Assembly: GCF_048323655.1 (NCBI RefSeq)
Contig: NZ_JBLUWW010000002.1
Span: 124,001-188,000, forward strand
From: Salinimicrobium soli
Lineage (GTDB): Bacteria; Bacteroidota; Bacteroidia; Flavobacteriales; Flavobacteriaceae
DNA: 64,000 bases
Reading direction: 5' to 3'
The notes beneath the pieces are model-generated. The model was not told the origin of the DNA, searched no databases, and was given only the letters and a program-made list of their open reading frames with translations. Each line of letters opens with the position of its first letter. The first letter of the stretch is position 1. The position numbers were made by a program, and so were the translations under genes. Positions 26,083 to 34,926 of this stretch are shown piece after piece.

Positions 26083-26146
26083 AATTAGGGGGTGCTAATC
26101 ACAAAAAATAGATATTAAAATTTAATATACTCTAAAAATTAGGGGT
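26083..26146. promoter_or_regulatory. Candidate regulatory sites upstream of the P-II/ammonium transporter operon
   Basis: A 17-base perfect palindrome, ATATTAAA-A-TTTAATAT, occupies 26112-26128. It is flanked by two direct repeats AATTAGGGG(G)T at 26083-26093 and 26137-26146. A further CCCCCTAAAAAATGGGGG hairpin follows just before the P-II gene. The arrangement suggests nitrogen-responsive control, but I do not recognise a named regulator site. Confidence 0.45.
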
Positions 26147-26245
26147 CTGTTGTAATGAAATAATAAAAATTAATTTTTTACCCCCTAAAAAATGGGGGTT
26201 AAAACTTTTTTATATAGTTTTATCCTGTTGAAAAGCAAACATAAG

Positions 26246-26584
26246 ATGAAAAAGATCGAAGCCATAATCAGGAAATCAAAATTTGAGGAGGTCAAGAAAG
26301 CTCTCCTTGAGATCGAAGTCATGTTCTTTACCTATTGGGACGTAACCGGGGTAGGAAATGAAAAACAGGGGCATGTTTACCGCGGAGTAGCTTATAACAC
26401 TTCAGACCTGCAACGTAGGATGCTCTCCATTGTAGTCTCAGACAGTTTTGTCGAGAGAACCGTGGAAGCAATCTTAAAGTCGGCATTCACCGGGGAGGTA
26501 GGTGACGGAAAGATCTTCGTCTCTCCCATAGAAGAAGCCTACAGAATAAGAACTAAAGAAACAGGAACCCCTTCACTCAACTAA
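26246..26584 (+). CDS. P-II family nitrogen regulatory protein
   Basis: The start is the ATG at 26246 (MKKIEAIIRKSKFEEV); 18 upstream codons of open frame are not typical. The 112-residue protein is a P-II trimer subunit that binds ATP/ADP and 2-oxoglutarate and gates the ammonium channel. The T-loop is altered (GVGNEKQGHVYRG, one residue shorter before YRG than in E. coli GlnK), but the Tyr-Arg-Gly tip is kept. The C-loop has GDGKIFVSP and RIRTKE. It lies two bases before amt, the standard glnK-amt pairing. Confidence 0.94.
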   Translation: MKKIEAIIRKSKFEEVKKALLEIEVMFFTYWDVTGVGNEKQGHVYRGVAYNTSDLQRRMLSIVVSDSFVERTVEAILKSAFTGEVGDGKIFVSPIEEAYRIRTKETGTPSLN

Positions 26585-26586
26585 CT

Positions 26587-27813
26587 ATGGAAAACGTACT
26601 ATTTACCGCCAACAACTTGTGGATGATGATCTGTATCGCACTTGTTTTCATCATGCACCTGGGCTTTTCACTCCTCGAAATAGGTCTTACACGCGCTAAG
26701 AATACGATCAATATTCTCTTTAAGAATGTGATGGTAATAATCATCGGGTTACTTACGTATGCTTTGGTAGGGTTTAGTTTGATGTATCCCGGTGCAGCTT
26801 TTGCCGGGGATTTTATCGGATTTTCTCATTTTGGTGTCCTGCTTCCTGAAAACGGACTTACTGCCGCTTATTCCGGCGGACATTTTACGTTTTATACTGA
26901 TTTCCTGTTCCAGGCGATGTTTGCTGCTACTGCTGCTACAATAGTCTCGGGTGCAGTAGCCGAAAGAATAAAACTCGGCGGATTTATCGCTTTTTCGGTG
27001 GTGTATGTTGGCCTGATCTATCCCATCACCGGCATGTGGAAATGGGGCGGTGGCTTTCTTGACGAGTTAGGTTTTTACGATTTTGCAGGATCTACTTTAG
27101 TGCATTCCGTTGGTGGCTGGGCAGCACTTGTGGGAATTATGGTCTTAGGTCCCAGAATAGGAAAATTCAGTGATGGCAGGATTCAGGTTATTCCGGGTCA
27201 CAGCATTCCGCTTTCAACAGTAGGAGCATTTTTGTTGTGGTTCGGCTGGTTTGGATTCAATGGGGGCTCTGTTCTCTCGGCAGATCCGGCTGTGACTTCT
27301 TTGGTCCTTGTGACAACCTGTATCTCGGCTGCGGCCGGCGGATTAGGTTCCTTTGTTATTTCAAAGATTCGCTATAAAGAGAACGACCTGTCTATGATCC
27401 TGAACGGTATCCTTGGTGGACTGGTAGGAATTACTGCCGCTGCAGATGTCACAGGAGTACTGGACGCTTTTATTATTGGAAGTATTTCCGGAGTGTTGGT
27501 AGTGGTTTCAATAGCTGCCCTGGAGAATTGGAAACTCGACGATCCCGTGGGAGCAGTTTCGGTACATCTCACCTGCGGAATCTGGGGAACACTTGCAGTG
27601 GGTATCTTCGGAAAAATGGCAGGTTGGGAACAATTTTTCAATCAGCTTACCGGTATCGCAGCCGTAGGATCCTTTTGCTTGCTGACTTCCTTCGGAATAT
27701 TTTACGCACTCAAGAAAACAGTTGGTATCCGGGTGACCGAAAAAGAGGAAATAGAAGGTTTAGATGCACATGAGCACGGATCGGCAGCCTATTCGCAGTT
27801 GCAGTATGAGTAA
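26587..27813 (+). CDS. amt: Ammonium transporter (Amt/MEP/Rh family)
   Basis: This 408-residue inner-membrane channel has about 11 helices. It carries the family features: the FQAMFAATAATIVSGAVAERI segment (Phe gate and signature), HSVGGWAALVG with the first pore His, and VHLTCGIWGTLAVGIFG with the second. It imports ammonium and is expected to be blocked by the P-II protein encoded immediately upstream. There is no long C-terminal regulatory extension. A large hairpin follows the gene. Confidence 0.96.
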   Translation: MENVLFTANNLWMMICIALVFIMHLGFSLLEIGLTRAKNTINILFKNVMVIIIGLLTYALVGFSLMYPGAAFAGDFIGFSHFGVLLPENGLTAAYSGGHFTFYTDFLFQAMFAATAATIVSGAVAERIKLGGFIAFSVVYVGLIYPITGMWKWGGGFLDELGFYDFAGSTLVHSVGGWAALVGIMVLGPRIGKFSDGRIQVIPGHSIPLSTVGAFLLWFGWFGFNGGSVLSADPAVTSLVLVTTCISAAAGGLGSFVISKIRYKENDLSMILNGILGGLVGITAAADVTGVLDAFIIGSISGVLVVVSIAALENWKLDDPVGAVSVHLTCGIWGTLAVGIFGKMAGWEQFFNQLTGIAAVGSFCLLTSFGIFYALKKTVGIRVTEKEEIEGLDAHEHGSAAYSQLQYE

Positions 27814-27838
27814 AGGATATTGTAAAATATAACTTTGA

Positions 27839-27876
27839 GACCAAGCCGCTGCAGGTAAAGGCAGCGGCAATTGGTC
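27839..27876 (+). terminator. Strong hairpin after amt
   Basis: GACCAA + GCCGCTGC pairs with GCAGCGGC + TTGGTC around an 8-base loop and a 2-base bulge (14 pairs). No T run follows immediately; a T-rich tract appears about 20 bases later (27898-27905). Probable transcript end or RNA-stabilising element. Confidence 0.65.
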
Positions 27877-27879
27877 AAG

Positions 27880-28184
27880 TTCTCAATTAAGGGAATCTTT
27901 TTTTAGGCCCGATTTATCTTTTAGGTCGAAAACTGTATCCAAAACTAAACGACAAAATTATTGTTCTTCTTCACCAACTGTCCTCTTCCGCAGGCAATCC
28001 ACACAGTGTAGAGAAGTGTGGTGTTTTCCCGTTCTGCATGTGTTAAAATTCCACAGTCCCTCCAAAAATGCTTTTTAAAGGCCTCAATAACAGTCCTGTA
28101 AAAATTGGTACGTGAATTGCTTAGGGGTTCGCGACGCAAGGCCTGACAAGGCCTGTAAAAACTGAACAATAACAAGAGTTACCA
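27880..28184 (+). other. Intergenic leader between amt and the glycosyltransferase gene
   Basis: About 300 bases without a gene I believe in. Near 28138-28156 there is a doubled palindromic hexamer (AAGGCCTGACAAGGCCTG) that could fold. A minus-strand open frame of 76 codons (27945-28175) shows no recognisable family and is not called. The stretch may be a long 5' leader of the glycosyltransferase mRNA. Confidence 0.4.
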
Positions 28185-29606
28185 ATGATATTAGAAAAAG
28201 AAAATTCAATTAAGTATAATCCTTCCGAAGCCGAAAATTTAAAAGTAGAAGAACATTCCAATTTTGACCCTGAATTCAGGGAAAATCCAAAAGATCTTAA
28301 AGGTATTATCGTACGCGCGAGCAGTATAGTGCTGCTTATTGGTGCTGCCTACCTTGTGTACGTCCTTCAAAATGATTTTAGCCGCTACAATCTCGAGCGC
28401 CTGGATACTCTTTGGGGTAGGATCTTCTTTGCAATTGCGGGTGCGCTTTTCCTTTTTAAAGCGGGATTTTTCGCATATAATCTTTACCTGTATTTACGCT
28501 ACAAGCCTATAAGTTCTGTGGCTGACGATGCTTTGCCTACCTGTACTGTGATTGTGCCTGCTTACAACGAAGGCAAACAGGTGTGGGCCACTTTAATGAG
28601 TCTCGCAAAAAGTGATTATCCGGCAGAAAAACTCCAATTGCTGGCAATCGATGACGGGAGTAAGGACGATACCTGGGAGTGGATGCAGGAGGCTAAGAGA
28701 ACTCTTGGCGATCGCGTTAGCATTTATCAGCAACCCGAGAATAAAGGAAAACGTCATGCCCTTTACCGTGGTTTCCACCTGGGGACCGGAGAGATCTTTG
28801 TGACGGTTGACAGTGATTCTGAAGTTACAAAAGACACCTTGCGTAACCTGGTGAGTCCGTTTGTGGTGAACGAGAAATGTGGTGCCGTTGCCGGAAATAT
28901 TAGAGTACTTAATAATGGTAAAAAAGCTTTGTTGCCAAAAATGTTGGATGTGAGCTTTGTACTGAGTTTTGAATTTGTACGTTCGGCAGAGAGCAGCCTG
29001 GAATCAGTGTTGTGTACTCCCGGAGCACTGGCTGCATACAGGAGTGAAGCGGTCTTTAAAGTTCTTCCCGAATGGATCAACCAGACCTTTATGGGGCAAC
29101 CTTCAGATATTGGGGAAGATCGCGCCATGACCAATATGATCCTGAAAAATGGGTACCATGTGCTGTTCCAAAGAAACGCTTATGCATACACTAACGTTCC
29201 TGAGAAATATTCTGGATTGTATAAAATGTTTATCAGATGGGGGAGAAGCAACGTGCGGGAAAACCTTGCGATGGCAAAATATGTGTTCACCGACTTTAGA
29301 GAAGGTTCCAAGGTAGGATCAAGGATCCTGTTCTTTAACCAGGTGATCAAACTGGTCATGAGCTATCCATTCATTTTACTGATGCTGTTTTTCATCATTA
29401 CGCATCCGGTACTGTTCATCAGTTCCACACTGTTGAGTATCCTGATATGGTCAAGTTTTCCGGTGTTGTTCTACGCGAAGAAATATAAGTTATCTGAATC
29501 GTTCTGGGCGTATTCTTATAGCATTCTATATACCTTCGGATTATTCTGGATCACTCCATATGCTATTGCTACAGCTAGTAAAAGAGGATGGCTCACCCGG
29601 GGATAG
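28185..29606 (+). CDS. Membrane glycosyltransferase, GT2 family (processive synthase type)
   Basis: This 473-residue protein has two N-terminal helices (about residues 45-65 and 85-110), a GT2 catalytic domain, and three or so C-terminal helices. Catalytic features are TVIVPAYNEGKQV, the UDP/metal DSDSE (DxD), the acceptor-region IGEDRAMTNMIL (ED) and a RWGRSN motif equivalent to the Q/RxxRW signature of hyaluronan/chitin/cellulose-type synthases. It probably polymerises and exports an exopolysaccharide at the inner membrane. Polymer identity is unknown, and no partner genes are adjacent. Confidence 0.88.
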   Translation: MILEKENSIKYNPSEAENLKVEEHSNFDPEFRENPKDLKGIIVRASSIVLLIGAAYLVYVLQNDFSRYNLERLDTLWGRIFFAIAGALFLFKAGFFAYNLYLYLRYKPISSVADDALPTCTVIVPAYNEGKQVWATLMSLAKSDYPAEKLQLLAIDDGSKDDTWEWMQEAKRTLGDRVSIYQQPENKGKRHALYRGFHLGTGEIFVTVDSDSEVTKDTLRNLVSPFVVNEKCGAVAGNIRVLNNGKKALLPKMLDVSFVLSFEFVRSAESSLESVLCTPGALAAYRSEAVFKVLPEWINQTFMGQPSDIGEDRAMTNMILKNGYHVLFQRNAYAYTNVPEKYSGLYKMFIRWGRSNVRENLAMAKYVFTDFREGSKVGSRILFFNQVIKLVMSYPFILLMLFFIITHPVLFISSTLLSILIWSSFPVLFYAKKYKLSESFWAYSYSILYTFGLFWITPYAIATASKRGWLTRG

Positions 29607-29624
29607 TTCATTAAAACTATTGAA

Positions 29625-29655
29625 AAAAGGGAATCTTAACGGATTCCCTTTTTTA
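29625..29655 (+). terminator. Terminator after glycosyltransferase
   Basis: A GGGAATC/GATTCCC stem (29629-29635 with 29642-29648), extended by A/T pairs and followed by a T run, lies 20 bases after the stop. Confidence 0.9.
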
Positions 29656-29690
29656 TTTGGAGCTTCAAACAATGGGGGGATAGAGAGGAC

Positions 29691-29843
29691 TTAGTTCATC
29701 CAGAACACAAATCCAATTATGCCCAGCAAAAGGAGCAGGCCAAAAACCATTTGTGCTCTAAAAAAGAGGTAATCCCAGTTGATTTGGGAAATATAAGATC
29801 TGATGAATTCTTTTCGTGCGGCGTGTTTTTCTTCTGCTTTCAT
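29691..29843 (-). CDS. Small single-span membrane protein (50 residues)
   Basis: This is a short frame below usual cut-offs. It has a charged N-terminus (MKAEEKHAARKEFIRSYI) followed by one strongly hydrophobic helix (MVFGLLLLLGIIGFVFW) ending two residues before the stop. The amphipathic-then-hydrophobic design and the clean gap between two terminators support a real gene. Topology would be N-in. I do not recognise a family or function. Confidence 0.55.
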   Translation of the reverse strand: MKAEEKHAARKEFIRSYISQINWDYLFFRAQMVFGLLLLLGIIGFVFWMN

Positions 29844-29849
29844 AATTCA

Positions 29850-30130
29850 TTGGGGTTTGGTTGTAAAAACAGAAAACAAATTCAATACCAGTTATTTCGG
29901 GGTTAATTTATCAAATATTCATAATTGTTCTAAAAATAAAAATAATTCTTAAATATTTTAATAAAGGCTGCGTGTAGATCCTGCTGCTGAAGAATTCCCA
30001 AACCGGAACTTTAGAAAAGGTTTAGGTAAAGTTTAGCTTCGGCTTAACAGGTGCCAAAAATGTCATTTTTGACACCTGCTGTTCTTTATTTCCACAGGAG
30101 TGGGGAAGAATGCTCAACGGTATAAATGAA
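29850..30130. other. AT-rich intergenic region
   Basis: No coding sequence seen. It contains one copy of the CAAAAATGTCATTTTTG palindrome (30055-30071), nested in a longer inverted repeat (AGGTG...CACCT arms). Confidence 0.5.
30055..30071. repeat. Palindrome CAAAAATGTCATTTTTG, intergenic copy
   Basis: Identical to the trpG copy. It is nested in outer AGGTG/CACCT arms, giving a long hairpin downstream of the serine hydrolase gene. Confidence 0.65.
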
Positions 30131-30155
30131 AACAGCCGCAAAAGTTGCGGCTGAA
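30131..30155 (-). terminator. Terminator after serine hydrolase
   Basis: A perfect 9-base stem CAGCCGCAA/TTGCGGCTG with a 3-base loop lies 23 bases beyond the stop on the minus strand and is followed by TTTT. Confidence 0.8.
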
Positions 30156-30175
30156 TATTTTTAATCAGAGAAAGG

Positions 30176-31744
30176 TTATTCTGCTCTGGAAAAATCAAGA
30201 TCCTGAAAATCAAAACTAAAGTCGGTCATTGGGGAAACCGGCTCCATTGAAAATCCTTCAGCTTTTCCTTCTTTGTCGAGCCTGAAGATGACAAAAGCAT
30301 CGGCGTTCAGCGAGCGCTCATCCCATTTCACAATAAAAGTATTTCCGGTGTAGTAACTCATGCTTCCGCGCAGGTCGGCCACATTTTCAGATCTGAACCG
30401 AAGTTTGTTGTTTTCCAGATAAACATTCACCTTTCCAAACCAGGGATCGTTGAATGTACCTGTGTATTTTGATAAGGCTTCTTTACTTAGTTTATTGTTT
30501 TTCTGCACCGTTTCGACCTTTTTCCATACTTCAGCTACAACAGCATCAGCTCTTTTCTCTCCTCTCAGTCTGGCCTCATTGTATTGGCTGATCCTGTCTT
30601 TTCCGTTAATTCCGAAGTAGGCATCCTTTATAGAATTGGTAATCGACCTGAAAGCAGCTCCGGACTGCTGATTGGTCAGCACGATGATACCCAGGTCCAA
30701 TTCTGGGATCATGGTTACCTGGCTCACAATTCCCAGCAAGCCGCCGGTATGGGTAACCTCAAGATATCCATTGACATCGCTGAGGAACCAGCCCAATCCG
30801 TAGGCTTTAAAATGAGTATTATAGTCCCCTTTGCCGGTGCCTGTAATAGTTTGTGGCTTCCACATCTCACGGTGGGCTTTAAGACTGAAGAGACTGTCCT
30901 GTAAATTTTCACCATATTTTCCATTGTCCAGTTGGGCCTGTACCCATTTGCTCATATCCTTTACAGAGGAATAGATTCCTGCTGCAGGATTGGCCACTTT
31001 AGTAAAACTGAGACCTACGGGCACTAATTTACCGTCCACCGGAGCATGCCCGTCAATTACGTTGGAATAATCTTCGATCCTGTGCCAGGACATAGCCGTG
31101 CGGTCCATCCCTAGTGGCTCCAGGATATGTTGCTTAACATAGGTTTCATATTCGGTTCCTGAAACTCTTTCAATAACCTCTCCTGCTACAATGTAAAGCA
31201 GGTTGTCATAATCATATTGGGAACGGAAGGAAGATACCGGCTTGAGGAATCTTAGATTGTAGATCAACTGATCTTTATCAGTAACATTTGAAGCCGGAAA
31301 CACCATCAAATCCCCTGCGCCCAATCCCAGTCCGCTGCGGTGGGTGAGCAGGTCCCGAACTGTAAATTCGCTGGTGACATAGGGATCGTAAAGTTTGAAT
31401 TCGGGAATAATTTCTGTTACCCTGCTATCCCACTCCAGTTTGCCGTCATCTACGAGTTGGGCAAGAGCTGCTGCGGTTACCGCTTTGGTGTTTGATGCCA
31501 CTCCAAAAAGGGTATTTTCATCTACCTTTCCACCGTCTTTCAGGGAGCGGGTACCGTATCCTTTCATGTGAACAACTTTGCCGTCCTTAAGTACGGCCAC
31601 AGCAATGCCCGGAACATTAAAAGTATTCATGCTCTTTTGAACGAGACTGTCTATTTGAGGGTTTTCAAGACCTTGTGCAGTTGTAGAAATTCCGAGGAGG
31701 AGAAAACAGAAAAGGAAAATTCTGCTATAAAATGAGGCTTTCAT
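30176..31744 (-). CDS. Secreted serine hydrolase, beta-lactamase class C / DUF3471
   Basis: This 522-residue protein has a signal peptide (IFLFCFLLLGISTTAQG). The beta-lactamase/penicillin-binding fold has Ser84-x-x-Lys87 (SNTK), the Tyr-x-Asn motif in YDYDNLLYIV and the HTGG triad late in the domain. A C-terminal lipocalin-like region of about 100 residues (TGTFNDPWFGKVNVY) fits DUF3471. The family includes D-aminopeptidases, esterases and class C enzymes; the substrate is not evident. All catalytic residues are present. It is exported to the periplasm. Confidence 0.9.
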   Translation of the reverse strand: MKASFYSRIFLFCFLLLGISTTAQGLENPQIDSLVQKSMNTFNVPGIAVAVLKDGKVVHMKGYGTRSLKDGGKVDENTLFGVASNTKAVTAAALAQLVDDGKLEWDSRVTEIIPEFKLYDPYVTSEFTVRDLLTHRSGLGLGAGDLMVFPASNVTDKDQLIYNLRFLKPVSSFRSQYDYDNLLYIVAGEVIERVSGTEYETYVKQHILEPLGMDRTAMSWHRIEDYSNVIDGHAPVDGKLVPVGLSFTKVANPAAGIYSSVKDMSKWVQAQLDNGKYGENLQDSLFSLKAHREMWKPQTITGTGKGDYNTHFKAYGLGWFLSDVNGYLEVTHTGGLLGIVSQVTMIPELDLGIIVLTNQQSGAAFRSITNSIKDAYFGINGKDRISQYNEARLRGEKRADAVVAEVWKKVETVQKNNKLSKEALSKYTGTFNDPWFGKVNVYLENNKLRFRSENVADLRGSMSYYTGNTFIVKWDERSLNADAFVIFRLDKEGKAEGFSMEPVSPMTDFSFDFQDLDFSRAE

Positions 31745-31820
31745 AAAGTAAAATTTTGCCCCTAAAGATACAGAATTCTCCTACATATTAACGCAACTTG
31801 CTGGTCTGCGAAAAGCACAA

Positions 31821-31848
31821 AGATTCCGCTCCAATTGAAGCGGAATCT
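31821..31848 (-). terminator. Hairpin after DUF4097 gene
   Basis: A perfect 10-base stem AGATTCCGCT/AGCGGAATCT, 20 bases after the stop, followed on the minus strand by a TTGTGCTTTT stretch. Probable terminator. Confidence 0.7.
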
Positions 31849-31868
31849 CAAAATGAACAACAAATTTT

Positions 31869-32546
31869 CTATTTTAAATATATATCGCCGGTAACGGTGT
31901 CAAGGCTTAAGCGGTTATTTGTTTCCGCCAGCTCCAGGTTCATCTTCCGGCCAATTATTCCGTTTTTCTTTTGGATTTTAGGATTGGCATCGGCGTAGAT
32001 CTCACCCATTAAAGAAGAAGCGCTAAAAGAACTGTCCTTTACCGGAAGATGTATCTCTCCGGAAACAGTTTTCAGGTTCAGGTCTCCATCAAATTCTTTA
32101 ATGACAATATCTCCAACAACAAGATCGATGGAGATATCACCTCGCAGATAATCTGCAGTTAGTTTTCCGGTGATACTGGAGACCTTCAGTTTTACATCTT
32201 TGGGCACATAGACGGTATAGATGAATTCATGTTTGAAATCGTGGAAATGAATACCTCTTTCTTCCTCTATTTTGAAAAGCTCTTTTGAATTGGAACTGAA
32301 TTCGATGGCAGAGTCTTTCAGCCGGAGGTTGAGCTCATAGTTTTCAATAATTTCCTTTTTTTCGGAAGCTATACTGGCTTCAACCTTAATTTTTTGTTTG
32401 TCCCAGGTTACAATTTTGATGGAAGAGGCAAACTCCAAATTCATTTCTACCGATTCATTGCTGTAAGCAGTTTCCCTTTCCACTTTTTTCTGCGCCTGAA
32501 TATTCATTCCGGACAACACCAGTAAAGCAAAGATTAGTTTTTTCAT
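31869..32546 (-). CDS. Exported DUF4097-type beta-helix protein
   Basis: This 225-residue protein has a signal peptide (LIFALLVLSGMNIQAQ). The C-terminal half repeats short strands of the form SITGKLTADYLRGDISIDLVVGDIVIKEFDGDLNLKTVSGEI, the regular ladder of DUF4097 adhesin-like domains. It would sit in the periplasm or on the surface. These proteins often accompany sigma/anti-sigma systems in Bacteroidota, but none is adjacent here. Function is unknown. Confidence 0.75.
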   Translation of the reverse strand: MKKLIFALLVLSGMNIQAQKKVERETAYSNESVEMNLEFASSIKIVTWDKQKIKVEASIASEKKEIIENYELNLRLKDSAIEFSSNSKELFKIEEERGIHFHDFKHEFIYTVYVPKDVKLKVSSITGKLTADYLRGDISIDLVVGDIVIKEFDGDLNLKTVSGEIHLPVKDSSFSASSLMGEIYADANPKIQKKNGIIGRKMNLELAETNNRLSLDTVTGDIYLK

Positions 32547-32616
32547 GTGTACTGTTTTTTGATGATTGATTTACCTTAAGTACGACAGGAAATATTAAGT
32601 GTTGCAAAATACCGGT

Positions 32617-33231
32617 TTATCCTATCTCGATTTTATGCACCAGGAAATCGGTCAATTTTTTCCACTGGACCTTTTGTGCAAAAGCCCAGCCTCCAATCGC
32701 AAGTGAGGAATTAAGGATCTCCCGGTCCCCAGCCTCTTCGTCATCATTGATACCTTCTCTTTTTCCAATTTCCCAGGCGGTGAGGGTATCTCCTCTCAAC
32801 TCTACTCTGAAGGTGCTGGTAGCCTTATCTATAAAGAAATGTTCGATCTTTCTTTCACCGTCTTGCTCTTCTGTGGGGTCTATGCTGGGGCTTACCGTGA
32901 ATTCTGCAAAATTATCTCCTTTCTTGATGTCGGTGACCATCACCCAATTTTCAGGAAAGGGACCCGGTAAAAGAATTTTTATAAAATCATTGAACTCGGG
33001 CTCAGGTTCATCTTTCTCATTTCCATGCTTGTCAAAAAGGACAAATTTGGAGGTTATTCCCGGCAGGTCTGACCATTGATTTACATGGAACAATTTCTGA
33101 ACTGACCTCTCGAACTCTTGTTTTGCCTGAAGTTCGCTCGAAAATTTTTTCTCACTTGAGTAGGTCTTGTCCATAGTGCCATCATCAAAAACGACCTTCT
33201 TCTTTTTTTTGAACCACTTTTTAATTGACAT
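32617..33231 (-). CDS. Hypothetical cytoplasmic protein (204 residues)
   Basis: No signal peptide or membrane helix. It begins with a Lys-rich segment (MSIKKWFKKKKKVVF). The rest is mixed alpha/beta with an acidic middle and a WAFAQKVQWKKLTDF end. I do not recognise a family. It lies between the DUF4097 gene and the Calx-beta-like lipoprotein on the same strand, but spacing (70 and 163 bases) and a terminator on one side suggest an independent unit. Confidence 0.6.
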   Translation of the reverse strand: MSIKKWFKKKKKVVFDDGTMDKTYSSEKKFSSELQAKQEFERSVQKLFHVNQWSDLPGITSKFVLFDKHGNEKDEPEPEFNDFIKILLPGPFPENWVMVTDIKKGDNFAEFTVSPSIDPTEEQDGERKIEHFFIDKATSTFRVELRGDTLTAWEIGKREGINDDEEAGDREILNSSLAIGGWAFAQKVQWKKLTDFLVHKIEIG

Positions 33232-33340
33232 TTTTGAATATTTAAACTTCTCTCTTTCAATTTAATCTAACCCTCTGAGAATAGATGTCAAGGAGTTGCT
33301 AAACTTGGTTAGAGAAAACTCAAAAAGTAGAATTTGGTAA

Positions 33341-33372
33341 ATAAAAAACTGCCCGACCATAGGCCGGGCAGT
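33341..33372 (-). terminator. Terminator after lipoprotein gene
   Basis: An ACTGCCCG/CGGGCAGT stem (33348-33355 with 33365-33372) is followed on the minus strand by TTTTTATT, 22 bases after the stop. Confidence 0.88.
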
Positions 33373-33394
33373 AAATTTTTATGAATAAAATTTT

Positions 33395-34849
33395 TTAATA
33401 GTAGGTGTAAAATACAGTTTCTGTTTGGCTTCCTCTTTCAAAAAGTTGGCCTTCAGCATTAAACTTATTGATGTAGTAATGATTTATATTCACTCCTTCT
33501 TTAATGTAGGTATAATAGAGTGGTAAAAGTTGCTGAACCTTTAGAGTTGGTATTATTTCAATAGGTGCCGGGTTCCCCTTGTCCAGGTAAGTGTCAAATG
33601 AAAGACTGCTTTCAAATACCAGAATATTGTTGCTGTTTAATTTGAAAATACTCTCTTTTTTTAAGTTGCCATCTGAATGATATTCATATTCATGTTTGCC
33701 ACTTGTTTTAAAGCTGCCATCTGTCTGGATGTGAAAAATGGTCTTTGTCTGGATCTTTCCGGAAAAATTATAGTCATAGATACTGTAGGCTGTCTTAGCA
33801 AAACCACTATTAACTTCAGAACGAACCACTTTGCCGTTCTCCCAGATAAAGTACTCACCATCTCCGGGAAAAGCGGAGACGCTTTCGATCAAACCGTTAC
33901 CGGAGTAGTAATAAATATCAGTTCCCTGCGCCATTGAAGTAGAATTATTCTCCCATAGAACTTTACTCACTTTTCCATCTACAGCATATTCCCAGGTTTT
34001 CTTATCTCTTTTACCATCCTTGGTGATAGTTTCAACCGATTTTATCTTTCCCTTTATCTCGTCATCCAGGAGAACGAGATTTATTTCTGAAAGTTCTCCT
34101 ATGACCACACCCGCACTATTGGAAACCAACTTGAGTTTCAGGTTTTGATGATTTTCAAGAAGGGCATTATCCTTCGGATAAATTTGAAAGGTTGTAAATA
34201 CAGTTCCTGAAGGTACAGGAATCGAAATCTTTTGATCCTGATCAAGAGCAGGATAGCTGCTAATAAAGTGATCGTTAGTATTTCCTTCAACTTCTACTAC
34301 AAGGGAACCTTCAGGAATTTGATATCCCGAAAAGTGGATTCTTACTTCCACACCTTCAATATTATTTTCAATAAGACTTACAGATGAGGTGATGAAGGAG
34401 GCAGTGGCGGGTGAATCGTCGTCTGTGATTTCAATAGTTGTACTGCTTTTACTCCCAAATAAAATACCGTCACTGCTTTCTTCCAATTTAAAGGTTACAG
34501 TAGAATTTTCTTCAATCTGGTTGTTGTTAACAGGAGTAAAATCAAATGCCGAGAAGGTGCTGCCTTTTAATACCTCCAGTTCGATCTCTCCATTCTCTAC
34601 CGGCGGATTAGTTTGGAATCCATTATTTTTTGTGCTGGTTACTTTAAGTATAATATACCCGTCCTCCTGTGCAGGCTCGTTCAGGTTTATTCTGAATTCA
34701 GTAGCAGAAGAATTTTCCATAATAGAAGTGTCTTCGAAGAGATCAGCGACTACCAGGTAGGTAGGGGACTCAGTATCATCATCTTTAGAACATGATAACA
34801 ATAAATTGCTGAGGAGCAGTGCGAAAAAGATTGGACGAATAGTTTTCAT
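33395..34849 (-). CDS. Surface lipoprotein with Calx-beta-like repeats
   Basis: This 484-residue lipoprotein has lipobox LLLSC (Cys at about residue 20, followed by SKDDD). Two repeats of about 110 residues resemble Calx-beta modules (ATEFRINLNEPAQEDGYIILKVTS ... FKLEESSDGILFGSKSSTTIEITDDDSP; then a second copy ending INLVLLDDE). The C-terminal part is a series of Tyr-rich hairpins of the YD/RHS-like type (DIYYYSGNGLIESV, KHEYEYHSDGNLKKES). It is probably displayed on the outer membrane. No enzymatic motif. Calx-beta assignment moderate. Confidence 0.7.
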   Translation of the reverse strand: MKTIRPIFFALLLSNLLLSCSKDDDTESPTYLVVADLFEDTSIMENSSATEFRINLNEPAQEDGYIILKVTSTKNNGFQTNPPVENGEIELEVLKGSTFSAFDFTPVNNNQIEENSTVTFKLEESSDGILFGSKSSTTIEITDDDSPATASFITSSVSLIENNIEGVEVRIHFSGYQIPEGSLVVEVEGNTNDHFISSYPALDQDQKISIPVPSGTVFTTFQIYPKDNALLENHQNLKLKLVSNSAGVVIGELSEINLVLLDDEIKGKIKSVETITKDGKRDKKTWEYAVDGKVSKVLWENNSTSMAQGTDIYYYSGNGLIESVSAFPGDGEYFIWENGKVVRSEVNSGFAKTAYSIYDYNFSGKIQTKTIFHIQTDGSFKTSGKHEYEYHSDGNLKKESIFKLNSNNILVFESSLSFDTYLDKGNPAPIEIIPTLKVQQLLPLYYTYIKEGVNINHYYINKFNAEGQLFERGSQTETVFYTYY

Positions 34850-34889
34850 AATAGTAAGTTTTGATTGATTGAATGATTTTTTTCTAATA

Positions 34890-34925
34890 AAGACCCTCCC
34901 CTCGTTAGGAAGGCGGGTTTCCCGG
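34890..34925 (-). terminator. Hairpin after porin-like gene
   Basis: On the minus strand, CCTTCC pairs with GGGGAGG across a short loop, just after the stop and before a TCTTTATT stretch. Weak intrinsic terminator. Confidence 0.45.
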
Positions 34926-34926
34926 A

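Noticed and set aside
27945..28175. 76-codon minus-strand open frame between amt and the glycosyltransferase
   Set aside because: No recognisable family, poor start context, and Cys/Arg-rich composition unlike neighbours; treated as intergenic.
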